Shown here: positions 17,544 to 27,134 of the stretch, in pieces | Numbering within the stretch: position 1 is the stretch's first letter | Layout: each line of letters begins with the position of its first letter | Assembly: GCA_002256245.1 (NCBI GenBank) | Contig: NKIU01000009.1 | Location: forward strand, 62,001 to 126,000 | Direction: 5' to 3' | DNA: 64,000 nucleotides | Source of the DNA: Pseudorhodobacter sp. PARRP1 | GTDB lineage: Bacteria > Pseudomonadota > Alphaproteobacteria > Rhodobacterales > Rhodobacteraceae | Program-made: the position numbers and the translations under genes | The notes under the pieces: generated by a model | The model's input: only the letters and a program-made list of their open reading frames with translations | Database searches by the model: none | Told to the model about the DNA's origin: nothing

Positions 17544-19154
17544 TCAGGCCTCGGCCTCCTCGTCTTCATCGACCTCAACATCAGCCGAAGCCAGTTCGGT
17601 CGGATCAACCCAGCCCAGCATGACGCGGGCGGTCATCACCAAAGTCTGCGCCTCTTCCAGCGAAACGTCAAACTTCTCCAGAACGCCCTCGTCTTTCTTG
17701 CGCTGACCGTTTTCAGTGGTCCAGCCGCCAGCCAGTTCCCAGTCGGCGCAGGTCGCGAAGTCTTCCAGCGTCTTGATGCCGTCTTTCGCCAGCGCTTCCA
17801 GCATTTGGGGAGTAAGCCCCTCAAATTCAACCAGCGAATCCTCAACGCCCAACGCCCGCGCCGCTTCCATCGCCTTGGTGTTCACCGCTTCCAGATATTC
17901 GCGCGCCCGGGTCTGCAACTCGCCCGCCGTGCCTTCATCAAAGCCGTCGATCGACAACAACTCGTCAGCCTCAACGTAGGCAACTTCTTCCAGGTTCGCG
18001 AAGCCTTCCGACACCAGCAACTGCGCCATCATCTCGTCGATATCAAGGCTTTCCATGAACAGCTTGGTGCGCTCGGCAAACTCGGCCTGACGGCGCGCGG
18101 ATTCGTCGGATTCCGTCACGATATCAATATCAAGGCCGGTCAACTGGCTGGCCAGACGCACATTCTGACCGCGGCGACCGATGGCGAGCGAAAGCTGCTC
18201 ATCCGGCACCACGACTTCGATTTTGCCCGCGTCATCGTCGATCACAACCTTCGACACTTCCGCCGGCTGCAACGCGTTCACCAGGAACGTCGCCTGATCG
18301 GCATTCCACGGAATAATGTCGATCTTCTCGCCCTGCAATTCGTTCACAACCGCCTGAACCCGGCTGCCGCGCATACCAACGCAAGCGCCCACCGGATCAA
18401 TCGAGTTGTCATAGGAAATCACCGCGATCTTCGCACGGCTGCCCGGATCACGCGCCACGGCTTTGATCTCGATGATGCCGTCATAAATCTCGGGCACTTC
18501 CATCTTGAACAATTCCGCCATGAACTGCGGGTCGGTCCGGCTCAGGAACACCTGCGGGCCACGAGCCTCGCGGCGCACGTCCTTGATGTAGCAGCGAATC
18601 CGGTCGTTCGGGCGATAGCTTTCCCGCCCTATCTTCTCATTGCGGCGCAAAATCGCTTCGCCCCGGCCAATATCGACGATGATATTGCCGTATTCCTCGC
18701 GCTTGACCTGACCGTTGATGATCGTGCCCTTGCGGTCTTTGAATTCTTCAAACTGACGGTCACGCTCGGCTTCGCGGACCTTCTGCAAAATCACCTGCTT
18801 GGCCGACTGCGCAGCAATCCGGCCCAGATCCACGGGCGGCACTTCGTCGATGATCTCATCGCCCACAACCGGGTCTTTCAGGTGATCTTTCGCCTGCTTT
18901 ACCGTCAACTGGGCGTGGTGATTCTCCACCGCGTCATCCTCAACCACCGTCCTGATCCGCGCAAAAGTCGCGCGCCCGGTCTTGCGGTCGATCTTCACCC
19001 GGATGTCCATATCGGCGCCGTAGCGCGACTTGGCGGCCCGCGCGAGGCTGTCTTCCATCGCCTGAATGACCAGCTCGGGCTCGATCATCTTTTCGCGCGC
19101 CACCGCTTCGGCGGTTTGCAAAAGCTCAAGCTGGTTGGCAGAGGTAATCGCCAT
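17544..19154 (-). CDS. nusA: Transcription termination/antitermination factor NusA
   Basis: Binds RNA polymerase and nascent RNA to control pausing, termination and rRNA antitermination. The 536-residue protein has an N-terminal RNAP-binding domain (1-~130), an S1 domain, two KH domains (GACVGMRGSRVQAVVNEL; IGRRGQNVRLAS), then helix-hairpin-helix-like AR repeats and a strongly acidic tail (EVDEDEEAEA). It starts 14 bases after the rimP stop. The leader terminator upstream of rimP gives a possible target for NusA feedback control, which is an inference. Confidence 0.96.
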   Translation of the reverse strand: MAITSANQLELLQTAEAVAREKMIEPELVIQAMEDSLARAAKSRYGADMDIRVKIDRKTGRATFARIRTVVEDDAVENHHAQLTVKQAKDHLKDPVVGDEIIDEVPPVDLGRIAAQSAKQVILQKVREAERDRQFEEFKDRKGTIINGQVKREEYGNIIVDIGRGEAILRRNEKIGRESYRPNDRIRCYIKDVRREARGPQVFLSRTDPQFMAELFKMEVPEIYDGIIEIKAVARDPGSRAKIAVISYDNSIDPVGACVGMRGSRVQAVVNELQGEKIDIIPWNADQATFLVNALQPAEVSKVVIDDDAGKIEVVVPDEQLSLAIGRRGQNVRLASQLTGLDIDIVTESDESARRQAEFAERTKLFMESLDIDEMMAQLLVSEGFANLEEVAYVEADELLSIDGFDEGTAGELQTRAREYLEAVNTKAMEAARALGVEDSLVEFEGLTPQMLEALAKDGIKTLEDFATCADWELAGGWTTENGQRKKDEGVLEKFDVSLEEAQTLVMTARVMLGWVDPTELASADVEVDEDEEAEA

Positions 19155-19168
19155 CGGAATTCTCCCGC

Positions 19169-19774
19169 TTAGTGTTTGGTGGGTTCTGGAGCGTCTTCTT
19201 CGTCGCCCTCAGAGGTTTCAATTTCATCAAAGGCTGATTCGTCGATCACGCCGCTGGCCTTCTTCTGCCGCAGCATTTCGGTGATCAGCTCGTCGGTCAG
19301 AATCAACTTGGCATCAGACAGCCATTCAAACTGCAAGCCGATGGTGACGGTGCCGGTTGGTTCTTCAATCTCGATCAGCACTTCCTCGCCCTCAACCCCA
19401 GCCAGAGTGCCTTTGAAGCGGCGGCGGCCGTCGATCAATTCGGTGGTTTCAACGCGGGTTTCCCAGCCTTTCCACATCTCAAAATCTTTAAGGCGCGTCA
19501 GCGGGCGGTCGATGCCGGGGCTGGAGACTTCCAGAATGAAGTTCTCCTCAATCGGGTCTTCCACGTCCAGCACAGCCGAAACGGCGGTGGAAATCTCACC
19601 GCAATCATCCACCTCAATCCCGCCCTCAGGACGGTCGGCCATGATTTGCAACGTGCGGGTCGCCCCACCCATCAGACGAATCCGCACCAGTTCAAAGCCC
19701 AAGCCCTCAATCACCGGAGTGACGATATCGGCCAGGCGGCGATCCATAGCGGTTTTGGCAATCAGATCAGACAT
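19169..19774 (-). CDS. rimP: Ribosome maturation factor RimP
   Basis: Assists late assembly of the 30S subunit. The 201-residue protein begins at the ATG at 19774 ([13 protein letters not shown]), which fits the family. It has the RimP N-terminal domain ([22 protein letters not shown]) and the C-terminal Sm-like domain, then an acidic tail rich in Glu and Asp. The open frame runs upstream through the leader terminator, so longer starts are rejected. It is first in the rimP-nusA-ylxR-infB operon. Confidence 0.93.
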   Translation of the reverse strand: MSDLIAKTAMDRRLADIVTPVIEGLGFELVRIRLMGGATRTLQIMADRPEGGIEVDDCGEISTAVSAVLDVEDPIEENFILEVSSPGIDRPLTRLKDFEMWKGWETRVETTELIDGRRRFKGTLAGVEGEEVLIEIEEPTGTVTIGLQFEWLSDAKLILTDELITEMLRQKKASGVIDESAFDEIETSEGDEEDAPEPTKH

Positions 19775-19783
19775 GATGTTCCA

Positions 19784-19810
19784 AAAACAAAAAACGGGCC
19801 AACAGGCCCG
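19784..19810 (-). terminator. Intrinsic terminator in the rimP leader (attenuator candidate)
   Basis: On the minus strand CGGGCC-TGTT-GGCCCG is followed at once by TTTTTTGTTTTT. It lies about 10 bases before the rimP start and after the promoter at 19863-19891, so transcription must read through it to reach the operon. Confidence 0.85.
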
Positions 19811-19857
19811 CGTGTGACGATCGGTAGCTTCAGGTTTGGACCCGGAAGCAGCTGTTG
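19784..19857 (-). ncRNA. Short rimP leader RNA with two hairpins
   Basis: From the predicted start near 19855 to the T-tract the RNA would be about 70 bases. It has a first hairpin, GCTTCCGG pairing with CCTGAAGC (19827-19849, one mismatch), and the terminator hairpin. A rimP-leader attenuator family has been described in bacteria; whether this sequence belongs to it was not tested. It could also be released as a small RNA. Confidence 0.55.
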
Positions 19858-19862
19858 CAGGG

Positions 19863-19891
19863 GATATAGGCCGATCCCCCGCGGTTTGCAA
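19863..19891 (-). promoter_or_regulatory. Sigma-70 promoter of the rimP-nusA-infB operon
   Basis: TTGCAA (-35) and TATATC (-10) are 17 bases apart on the minus strand, about 90 bases upstream of rimP and just upstream of the leader hairpins. Confidence 0.6.
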
Positions 19892-19910
19892 GCTGCATCT
19901 GGAAGCGCAA

Positions 19911-20264
19911 CTACGCCTGCATAATCACATACAACTTGCGCACCTGCTCGATCACCCGCCATTCGCCCTTCCAGCCCAAGGGCAGCGCAATCGCATCACC
20001 CGCGCCAAGCTGCACTTTGCGGCCATCGGCGTGGGTCATCTCGATGCGGCCGGTGATGAAATGGCAGAACTCGGACGCGGCGCTGCGGTCTGCGGTAAAG
20101 CGGCCCGGCGTGCATTCCCACACGCCGATTTCCACGCGGCCATCGGCCGAGGTGAACAAGGCGACAGAGGCTTCCTGCTGATCGCCCTCAAAGCTGGTGG
20201 GTTTCGGCGCAAAGGCCTCCAGTGGTGTCTGGGCAAGCGCGTAGAAGGCGGAAAGGTCGATCAT
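19911..20264 (-). CDS. Small cupin-domain protein
   Basis: A 117-residue single cupin domain, of the type related to (S)-ureidoglycine aminohydrolase and EutQ (cupin_3). Visible strands include [26 protein letters not shown] and the second motif region [16 protein letters not shown]. The classical HxH metal ligands are reduced, so an enzymatic role is uncertain. The ATG follows GAGG. It lies just upstream of the rimP promoter, on the same strand, and downstream of the aminopeptidase. Function unknown. Confidence 0.7.
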   Translation of the reverse strand: MIDLSAFYALAQTPLEAFAPKPTSFEGDQQEASVALFTSADGRVEIGVWECTPGRFTADRSAASEFCHFITGRIEMTHADGRKVQLGAGDAIALPLGWKGEWRVIEQVRKLYVIMQA

Positions 20265-20337
20265 CGGGGCCTCATTTTGGCGGAAGTGTTAAGAAAGTCT
20301 TAAAATGGCAGGGTCAAGTGTTTGATTTTGAACGGTT

Positions 20338-21330
20338 CTATTTGGTCCCGAGTTGGGACCGGTCCCGCAGGGCATCCATCGCGGCCACCAAAGCCTCGGA
20401 TATCCCCGGCTCTGACAGGGCATGGCCCGCCATCGGCACCACCTTCAACCGCGCCTTTTCCCAGCCATCCGCCAGCCTGCTGGCCGAGATAGGCGGGCAG
20501 ATCATATCAAACCGCCCCTGCACGATATCCGCGCCGATATGGGCGATCTTGTGGCGGTTTTGAAGTATCCAGCCGTCGGATTCCAAGAAGGCCCCGTTGA
20601 CGAAATAATGGTTCTCCAGCCGCGCAAAAGCCCGCGCATATTCCGCCGGACCCTCACCGCCGATGAAGCCTTCCGAGGACACCGAAGCCAGAGCATTCTC
20701 CCACCCCGCCCAAACCCGCGCCGCTTGCGTTTCAACGGCCAAATCACCGCCAAACAACCGCCGATGATAGGCCGCGATCAGATCGCCCCGCTCGCCCGGC
20801 GGGATCAACCCGACAAACCGCGCCCAAAGGTCGGGATAGAACGCGCCAGCCCCGCCGCCGTAGAACCAGTCCAACTCGGCCTTAGTGGCGAGGAAAACCC
20901 CGCGCAGGACCAGATGCTTGACCCGGTCGGGATGGCTGATCGCGTAGATCAGCGCCAACGTCGCGCCCCAACTGCCGCCGAACAGAATGAATTGCGGGAT
21001 GCCCAGGGTCTCGCGGATCAATTCGATATCGCGGACCAGATGCCAGGTGGTGTTATCCTGAACCGAGGCGTGGGGGCGAGACCGCCCGCAGCCGCGCTGA
21101 TCAAACAGGATCACCCGATAGACGGACGGGTCAAAATACCGCCGCATCGCAGGCGAGCAGCCACCCCCCGGCCCGCCGTGCAGCACCAGAACCGGCACGC
21201 CATCAGGCAGCCCGCATTGCTCGACATAAATCCGGTGGCCATCGCCCATGTCCAGCGTCCGCTGATCGAACGGCTCGACCGGCGGGTAAAGATATTCGGA
21301 TGCGCGCTTTTGCCCTGATCTGTGATCCAT
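20338..21330 (-). CDS. pip: Proline iminopeptidase
   Basis: An alpha/beta-hydrolase of 330 residues that releases N-terminal proline from peptides. It shows HGGPGGGCSP (oxyanion region), the nucleophile elbow GGSWGATLAL and a C-terminal GHALSEPG with the catalytic His. The start at 21330 is chosen because AGGA lies five bases upstream; an ATG at 21336 is the other option, and the long open frame upstream overlaps the divergent ubiG region and is rejected. It is divergent from ubiG. Confidence 0.92.
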   Translation of the reverse strand: MDHRSGQKRASEYLYPPVEPFDQRTLDMGDGHRIYVEQCGLPDGVPVLVLHGGPGGGCSPAMRRYFDPSVYRVILFDQRGCGRSRPHASVQDNTTWHLVRDIELIRETLGIPQFILFGGSWGATLALIYAISHPDRVKHLVLRGVFLATKAELDWFYGGGAGAFYPDLWARFVGLIPPGERGDLIAAYHRRLFGGDLAVETQAARVWAGWENALASVSSEGFIGGEGPAEYARAFARLENHYFVNGAFLESDGWILQNRHKIAHIGADIVQGRFDMICPPISASRLADGWEKARLKVVPMAGHALSEPGISEALVAAMDALRDRSQLGTK

Positions 21331-21390
21331 ATTCATCCTATATAGTCGGTTCAGATTGCGCCACCACCGCCCGGCGCGCAAGGAGTTCCG

Positions 21391-22134
21391 ATGAGCCAGA
21401 CCAACACGATTGACCCCGCCGAAGTCGCCAAGTTTGAAGCGATGGCCGCAGAATGGTGGGATACCGAGGGCAAGTTCAAGCCATTGCACCTGATGAACCC
21501 GTGCCGGTTAGACTACATCACCAGTCAGATAGCGGCGGAGTTTGATCGGGATTTGACCGCCCCGATGCCGTTCAAGGGGCTGCGGGTTCTGGATATTGGC
21601 TGCGGCGGCGGGCTGCTTTCCGAGCCGATGGCGCGGCTTGGGGCGGATGTGGTGGGGGCAGATGCGGCACCGCGGAATATTCCGGTGGCGCAGGTTCATG
21701 CGGCGCAATCGGGGCTGGCGATTGATTACCGCCATACCACGGCCGAAGATCTGGCGGCATCGGGCGAGCAGTTCGATGTGGTTTTGAACATGGAAGTGGT
21801 CGAGCATGTCGCCGACCCGCAGGGCTATCTGACGGCCTGCCAGCTTCTGCTGAAACCCGGCGGGCTGATGATTTGTTCTACCCTGAATCGCAACGCGAAA
21901 AGCTTTGTGATGGCGATCATCGGGGCGGAATGGGTGATGCGCTGGCTGCCGAAGGGCACGCATGACTGGGCGAAGTTCATCACGCCGGACGAGCTTTACG
22001 ATCTGATCCGCAAGGCGGGGCTTGATCCGGTGGACCGCAAGGGGATGGTGTTCAACCCGATCAGTTGGAAATGGGCGACCTCGGCGCGGGATTTGTCGTG
22101 CAATTATGTGACTGCCAGTGTGAAGCGCGGCTAA
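21391..22134 (+). CDS. ubiG: Ubiquinone biosynthesis O-methyltransferase UbiG
   Basis: A 247-residue SAM-dependent methyltransferase that carries out both O-methylations in ubiquinone synthesis. The SAM motif [14 protein letters not shown] is at residues 70-83; MEVVEHV and CSTLNRN are typical of UbiG. AAGGAG lies five bases before the ATG. Its last four bases overlap the end of the convergent TetR-type gene. Confidence 0.95.
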   Translation: MSQTNTIDPAEVAKFEAMAAEWWDTEGKFKPLHLMNPCRLDYITSQIAAEFDRDLTAPMPFKGLRVLDIGCGGGLLSEPMARLGADVVGADAAPRNIPVAQVHAAQSGLAIDYRHTTAEDLAASGEQFDVVLNMEVVEHVADPQGYLTACQLLLKPGGLMICSTLNRNAKSFVMAIIGAEWVMRWLPKGTHDWAKFITPDELYDLIRKAGLDPVDRKGMVFNPISWKWATSARDLSCNYVTASVKRG

Positions 22135-22733
22135 AGCGGCCCCAACGCCAGTTCCAGCGTTGAGATGCAGATGTGCTTGGCGGCTTTGGGCGAGAGCAGT
22201 TTCGGCTCGATGCAACGCTCCACCCCAAGGCCATCCACCAACGCGATCAGCATTTGCGCCAGCGATTTCACATCAACCGTCAGGCCGCGCGCTGTGGCAA
22301 CCTCGGCCAGCGCCGCTTCCAGATCGCGGCGATAGCGGGTGTATTGGCGGCGGTGTTCGCGTTTGAGCGCCGGGTTGTTGACGATTTCTGACCACAGGGC
22401 CAGCCAGATGTTAAGCTCCTCGCGGCTGAAAAACTCGGGCGCGAGCATGGTGTCGATGATGGCCAGCAGGCGGGGTTTCTTTGGGTTGAGTGTCTCTAGC
22501 GCGGTATGCATACGCTCATACATGGTGCGATACACCGCGACCAAAAGGCCATCTTTCGACTTGAAATGATGGGTGATCAGGCCGCGCGACACGCCAGCCT
22601 CGTTGCAGATGTTGTCGATGGTAAATTCCAGAATTCCACCGCGGGCAAGACAGGCCAGACCTGCCTGCACCAGACTGGCCGAGCGTTGCTCGGACGTCAT
22701 GCGGCTGTATTTCGGCGCGGTGCTGGTCATCAT
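22131..22733 (-). CDS. TetR-family transcriptional regulator of the peptide/N-methyl compound cluster
   Basis: A 200-residue repressor. The N-terminal helix-turn-helix ([22 protein letters not shown], read in parts at ~40-62) and [14 protein letters not shown] near 107-120 resemble the BetI subgroup. It is the last gene of the leftward hydrolase-ABC transporter unit. A perfect 9-bp hairpin separates it from the binding-protein gene. I infer that it controls the divergent promoters at 30097-30213, where two inverted copies of a 14-bp site lie. The ligand may be a quaternary or methylated amine, as in BetI, but this is not shown. Starts at 22733 or 22730 are both possible. Confidence 0.82.
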   Translation of the reverse strand: MMTSTAPKYSRMTSEQRSASLVQAGLACLARGGILEFTIDNICNEAGVSRGLITHHFKSKDGLLVAVYRTMYERMHTALETLNPKKPRLLAIIDTMLAPEFFSREELNIWLALWSEIVNNPALKREHRRQYTRYRRDLEAALAEVATARGLTVDVKSLAQMLIALVDGLGVERCIEPKLLSPKAAKHICISTLELALGPL

Positions 22734-22746
22734 GTGCCTTTGAGGT

Positions 22747-22770
22747 GGGCCGGGCCAGAAAGCCCGGCCC
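22747..22770 (-). terminator. GC-rich hairpin between the binding-protein gene and the TetR-type gene
   Basis: GGGCCGGGC and GCCCGGCCC form a perfect 9-bp stem with a 6-base loop. There is no T-tract, so it more likely stabilises the abundant binding-protein mRNA or reduces read-through into the regulator gene. Confidence 0.5.
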
Positions 22771-22799
22771 GGTTGATGTTGCCGATTGCAGCGCGGTGA

Positions 22800-24353
22800 T
22801 CAAGCCTTGGTAAACATCACCGGGTCGGGGTGGCCATCGGCCATGATCACGGGTTTGACGGTGCTGTGATGGATGGCGATGTAAGGCTCGAAACAGATGA
22901 AGATGAAATCACCCGAGGCTTCCATCAAATCCTCCATCTTGTTGAAGATAGCTTTGCGCTTGGCTTCATCCTGTTCGGTCAGGCCTTGCTGGTAGAGCGA
23001 TTCAAAGTCGGCGCTGTCGAAGAAGGCCCAGTTGTAGATGCCGATCTGATCGGGGCGGAACCAGACGAGGTTCTCGGTGGGATCAATGCCGCCCGCAAAG
23101 TTCATCAGCGCCAGTTCCAAGGATTTATAACCATCGCCTGCGGTCTTGTCGCCTGCGGCCCAATAGGCGGCGTCCTCGGTGGGCTGGATTTCGATGGTGA
23201 TGCCCGCTTCGGCCATATTGGCCTGAAAGATTTGCGCAATGGCTTGGGTGGTGCTGTCGGTCAGCGCGACAAGCGTCAGGGTCAGGTCGGACACGTCAGC
23301 TTCGGCCAGCAGCGCCTTGGCCTTTTCCACATCGCGGGTCGGGATCAGGTTGGATGCGCGGGTGAAGGGGCTGGTGGGGGGAACAACGCCGGTTGAGCGG
23401 GTGGCAAGGCCGTCGTAAGCGCCGAGCAGCACGGCGTCGCTGTCATAGGCGTATTGGATGGCTTGGCGGACGCGGATGTCTTTCAGGGGTTCGGCGTTCT
23501 GATTGATCACCAGCCATGAATAGCGGGTGGATTGCGCCTCGATCAGGGTCGCGTTGGCGGGCATGGCGGCTTTGATCTGCGCGGTGGCGCTGACGGCGAG
23601 TTTGGTGAAATCGAACGCGTCAGCCTCGAAGGCCAGTTGCGCGGCCTGATCATCGGTGACGATGTAGATTTCCACGGTGGCGAAGGCAGGTTGCGGGCCT
23701 GTCCAATCGGGGTTGGCGGTGAGGGTGACTTTCTGGTTCTGCTCCCACGCGGCAAAGCGGTAGGGGCCACATTCGGCGGGGGCCTCGGTGGTGTAGCTGC
23801 CGCCGACCTTCTCGGTGGCGGCTTTGCAGATGATATTGCCGCCGTAATAGGGCAGCGCGATCACCATGAATGGGGCGAAGGCTTCTTTCAAATGGATGAT
23901 GCCAGAGCGGGCGTCGGTGACCTCAACATGGTCGAGTTTTTCGAATTGGTAGGCCCAAGCGGAGTCGCTGCCTGCGATACGTTCGAACGAGAATTTGACA
24001 TCCTCGGGCGTGACGGGACCGAAACCGTTCGACCATTGCAGGCCTTCGCGCAGGGTGAAGCCGATTTTGGTGGGGTCGATCCAGTCGATTTTCTCGGCAC
24101 CCCAGGGCTGCCATTTGTTGCCATCGCGCATATCGCCAAGCCGGACGAGGGCGACTTGGGTGCAGCGGGGGATGATTTCATCCAGCTCGCCGATCATGTT
24201 TTTCGGGTCAAGGCATTGGAAATCGGCGGTCGCGCGGATGCGCAGGGTGTCGCCCTCGGCCGCCCAAGCGAATTTCGCGGGCAGGGTCAGGGCGGCGAGG
24301 GCTGCGCCTGCGATTTGCAGGAAACCGCGACGGTCGGTGCGCCATTGGGTCAT
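22800..24353 (-). CDS. Peptide/nickel-type ABC transporter substrate-binding protein (SBP_bac_5)
   Basis: A 517-residue periplasmic binding protein of the DppA/OppA cluster. It begins with a Tat-like signal (RRGFLQIAGAALAALTLP, residues 8-25) cleaved near AWA. Segments WVLREGLQWSNG-like (FTLREGLQWSNG), FAPFMVIALPYYGG and ALQLAYE-like IQYAYDSDAVL follow the family pattern. It supplies the transporter encoded by the four genes upstream in the same unit. A Tat signal suggests it folds in the cytoplasm, as several alphaproteobacterial members do. The ligand is unknown. Confidence 0.9.
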   Translation of the reverse strand: MTQWRTDRRGFLQIAGAALAALTLPAKFAWAAEGDTLRIRATADFQCLDPKNMIGELDEIIPRCTQVALVRLGDMRDGNKWQPWGAEKIDWIDPTKIGFTLREGLQWSNGFGPVTPEDVKFSFERIAGSDSAWAYQFEKLDHVEVTDARSGIIHLKEAFAPFMVIALPYYGGNIICKAATEKVGGSYTTEAPAECGPYRFAAWEQNQKVTLTANPDWTGPQPAFATVEIYIVTDDQAAQLAFEADAFDFTKLAVSATAQIKAAMPANATLIEAQSTRYSWLVINQNAEPLKDIRVRQAIQYAYDSDAVLLGAYDGLATRSTGVVPPTSPFTRASNLIPTRDVEKAKALLAEADVSDLTLTLVALTDSTTQAIAQIFQANMAEAGITIEIQPTEDAAYWAAGDKTAGDGYKSLELALMNFAGGIDPTENLVWFRPDQIGIYNWAFFDSADFESLYQQGLTEQDEAKRKAIFNKMEDLMEASGDFIFICFEPYIAIHHSTVKPVIMADGHPDPVMFTKA

Positions 24354-25312
24354 GTTAGGGCTCCTGTGGGTTGGGCGAAGTGGCAGCGCACAAAGCGGGC
24401 GGGGCTGATTTCGCGCAAGGTGGGGGGATCGGTGCGGCAGATCGGTTGGACGTGGGGGCAGCGGCCTTGGAACACGCAGGCCTTGGGGCGGTTGAGTAGG
24501 CTGGGGATTTCACCTTTGATCGCAAGGTCTTGGCGGCGTTTTCTAGGGTCGGGCAGGGGTTCGGATGCGATCAGGCTTTGGGAATAGGGGTGCAGGGGGC
24601 GGGCGAAGGTTTCGCGGGTGGGGCCGATTTCAACGAGGCGGCCCAGATACATCACGGCAATGCGATCCGAGACGTGGCGAACCATCGCCAAGTTGTGGCT
24701 GATGATCAGGTAGCTGAGGTTGAGCCTCGTTTTCAGGTCGGTCATCAGGTTGAGGATTTCACCTTGCACCGACACATCAAGCCCCGCGGTGGGTTCATCG
24801 GCGATCACCAGTTTGGGGTTCAGCACCAGCGCGCGGGCGACGCCGACGCGGCGGGCTTGGCCACCTGACAGCTCATGCGGATAGCGGGTGGCGAAATCGG
24901 CGGGCAGGCCGACGAGGGCGAGCATGTCGGCGATTTTGGTTTTGGGGGCGGGGTGGCCGTGGATGGTCAGCGGCTCGGCCAACAGGGCGCCGATGGTCAT
25001 GCGGGGGGAAAGCGAGGCGATGGCGTCTTGGAACATCATCGCGGTGGTGGCGCGCATGGCGGCGAAATCGGCTTTGGTGCTGCGCTTGGTTTGGTCGAAG
25101 TGAATTGTGCCGTAAGTGGTGGGAGTCAGGCCCAGCAGCGCGCGGGCGAGGGTGGTTTTGCCAGAACCGGATTCGCCGACGAGGCCGAGGGTTTCGCCGG
25201 GGTTCAGGGTGAAGGACACATCGGCGAAGATTTGTAGCGTGCGTTTGGCGGACAGCAGGCCGCCGCGCAGGGGCAGGTCTAGGGCGAGGTTTTGCACCGA
25301 GAGCAGGGTCAT
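24350..25312 (-). CDS. Dipeptide-type ABC transporter ATP-binding protein (DppF-like)
   Basis: A 320-residue ATPase with Walker A GESGSGKT near 44-51, signature ELSGGQARRV and Walker B LVIADEPTAGLDV. The C-terminal oligopeptide/dipeptide (oligo_HPY) segment has a Cys cluster (KACVFQGRCPHVQPICRT). The ATG at 25312 overlaps the stop of the preceding ATPase gene by four bases (ATGA), and its stop overlaps the binding-protein start in the same way. It pairs with the other ATPase at the inner membrane. Confidence 0.93.
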   Translation of the reverse strand: MTLLSVQNLALDLPLRGGLLSAKRTLQIFADVSFTLNPGETLGLVGESGSGKTTLARALLGLTPTTYGTIHFDQTKRSTKADFAAMRATTAMMFQDAIASLSPRMTIGALLAEPLTIHGHPAPKTKIADMLALVGLPADFATRYPHELSGGQARRVGVARALVLNPKLVIADEPTAGLDVSVQGEILNLMTDLKTRLNLSYLIISHNLAMVRHVSDRIAVMYLGRLVEIGPTRETFARPLHPYSQSLIASEPLPDPRKRRQDLAIKGEIPSLLNRPKACVFQGRCPHVQPICRTDPPTLREISPARFVRCHFAQPTGALT

Positions 25313-26280
25313 GGCTGTCCCCCGGCCTTGTGGCAGAGGGCTGATTGGGTGAGTGAGATTGGCACGCGGGGCGGTGGGGTGGCGCAGATTGCTTCGGCGA
25401 GGGGGCAGCGGGGGGCGAAGCTGCATCCTGTGGGCGGGTTGCGCAGGTCTGGCAGGCGGCCTTGGATGGTGGGCAGGATCGGGGTGGCTTGTTCGAAATG
25501 GCCGGGGTCGCAGGCGATCAGGGCGCGCGTATAGGGGTGGCGGGGGGCGTGGAACAGGTCATCGACGCGGGCTTCCTCCACCACCTCGCCCGCATACATC
25601 ACATAGACGCGGTCACAGAGTTCGGCGACGACGCCGAGGTGATGGGTGATCACGAGGATCGCGCCTTGGTAGTCGCGGCGCAGATCGCGGAGGAGGTGGA
25701 TGATTTGCGCCTCCATCGTCACATCAAGGGCGGTGGTGGGTTCATCGGCGACGAGGATCGTGGGGTTCATCAGCAAAGCGGCGGCGATGGCGACGCGTTG
25801 GCGCATCCCGCCGGACAGTTGGTGCGGGTAGCGGCGCAGGGTCAGGTCGGGGTCGGGCATGCCGACGCGGGACAGCAGGGCGCGGGCGCGGGCCAGTTTT
25901 TCAGCGCGGGGGATTTGCGCGGCGTGTTGGAAATCGATCAGTTGCGCGCCGATGGTCAGCACCGGGTTGAAGGCGGTCATCGGGTCTTGGAAGATCATCG
26001 CAATGTCTTGGCCGCGCAGGGCGCGCTGGGCTTCGGGCGGCAAAGTCAGGATATCCGCGCCCTTGTAGCGGACGGCTCCGCTGGTGACTTCGGCGGCTTG
26101 CGGCAGCAGGTTGATCACGCTTGCCGCAAGGGTGGATTTGCCGCAACCGCTTTCGCCGACGATGCCGATCACCTCGCCAGCACGGGCGATCAGGCTAGCC
26201 CCGCGCAGGGCGGAAAGCTTGCCTTGGTCGGTGTGGTAGGTGACGTTCAGGGCGTCGATTTCCAGCAGCGGTTCGGTCAT
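25309..26280 (-). CDS. Dipeptide-type ABC transporter ATP-binding protein (DppD-like)
   Basis: A 323-residue ATPase with Walker [10 protein letters not shown], signature LSGGMRQRV, and Walker [14 protein letters not shown]. Its C-terminus has the oligo_HPY Cys segment ([14 protein letters not shown]). The ATG at 26280 shares one base with the permease stop (TGATG); a GTG one codon earlier is possible. It is translationally coupled with both neighbours. Confidence 0.93.
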   Translation of the reverse strand: MTEPLLEIDALNVTYHTDQGKLSALRGASLIARAGEVIGIVGESGCGKSTLAASVINLLPQAAEVTSGAVRYKGADILTLPPEAQRALRGQDIAMIFQDPMTAFNPVLTIGAQLIDFQHAAQIPRAEKLARARALLSRVGMPDPDLTLRRYPHQLSGGMRQRVAIAAALLMNPTILVADEPTTALDVTMEAQIIHLLRDLRRDYQGAILVITHHLGVVAELCDRVYVMYAGEVVEEARVDDLFHAPRHPYTRALIACDPGHFEQATPILPTIQGRLPDLRNPPTGCSFAPRCPLAEAICATPPPRVPISLTQSALCHKAGGQP

Positions 26281-27134
26281 CACGGCCTCGCCGTGGTAAA
26301 GCGGGGGTCGAGGGCATCGCGCAGGCCTTCACCGAGGAAGGTGAAGCCGAGGGTGGCGAGGACGAGGGGGGCTCCGGCGGCGATCACCAAGGTGCTGGAA
26401 GTGCGGATGGCGGTGTAGCCGTCGTAGAGGATGTTGCCCCATGACGGGGTCGGGGGTTTGACGCCGAGGTTGAGGTAGCTGAGGCCAGCCTCAAGCATGA
26501 TCACCACGGGGATATCCATGGAAAGGACGATGCAGAGCGGGCCGAACACGTTGGGCAGCAGGTGCATCAGCAGGATGCGGGGCGTGCTGGCGCCGATGGC
26601 TTGCTCGGCCACGATGAAATCGGCGCTGCGCAGGGTTAGGGTTTGCGCGCGGATCAGGCGGGCGTAACCGGGGATCGAGACTAGGACGACGACGAGGATC
26701 AATGTGCCCGTGCCGGGGCCAAGCACGGTGATGATGGCGAGGGCGAACATCATCATCGGCAAGGAGTTCAGAGCGTCGAAGATCAGCACAAGGGCGGCGT
26801 CGAGCCAGCGCGGGCCATAACCTGCGATCAGGCCCAGAAGGATGCCGATGCTGCCCGCGAGGCCGATCGCGGTGAGGGCGATGGTCAGTGCGGTGCGTGC
26901 GCCGTAGATGATCCGGGAAAGTGTATCGCGGCCCAACTGATCGGTGCCAAGCCAATGCGCGAGGCTGGGGGATTGCAGCTTGGCGCGCACGTCCAGTGCA
27001 AGGGGATCGTAGGGGGCGAGGATCGGGGCGGCGACGGCCATCAGGATGAACAGGGTGACAAGCACCAGGCCCATCAGCCCCATCGGATCGCGGATCAGGG
27101 CGCGCAGGGCGCGGGTGTTAGCGGGCCAGCGCAT
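26280..27134 (-). CDS. Dipeptide-type ABC transporter permease (DppC-like)
   Basis: A 284-residue inner-membrane protein with an N-terminal cytoplasmic start (ALIRDPMGLMGL), about six transmembrane helices and the PYDPLALD and LGTDQLGRDTLSRIIYGAR segments typical of DppC. The EAA-like loop EQAIGASTPRILLMHLLPN contacts the ATPases. It overlaps the other permease by 17 bases. Confidence 0.93.
   Translation of the reverse strand: MRWPANTRALRALIRDPMGLMGLVLVTLFILMAVAAPILAPYDPLALDVRAKLQSPSLAHWLGTDQLGRDTLSRIIYGARTALTIALTAIGLAGSIGILLGLIAGYGPRWLDAALVLIFDALNSLPMMMFALAIITVLGPGTGTLILVVVLVSIPGYARLIRAQTLTLRSADFIVAEQAIGASTPRILLMHLLPNVFGPLCIVLSMDIPVVIMLEAGLSYLNLGVKPPTPSWGNILYDGYTAIRTSSTLVIAAGAPLVLATLGFTFLGEGLRDALDPRFTTARP

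Noticed and set aside
16293-19172. Open frame of about 960 codons on the plus strand across infB, ylxR and nusA
   Set aside because: It spans three certain genes on the opposite strand and has no recognisable domain or ribosome site.
19820-19910. Initiator tRNA gene upstream of rimP, as in Escherichia coli metY
   Set aside because: No cloverleaf fits; the region instead holds a promoter and two leader hairpins.
22131-22733. Second true betI controlling choline genes
   Set aside because: It resembles BetI but sits at the end of a peptide-transporter unit, and the betI with choline context is at 1223-1834.
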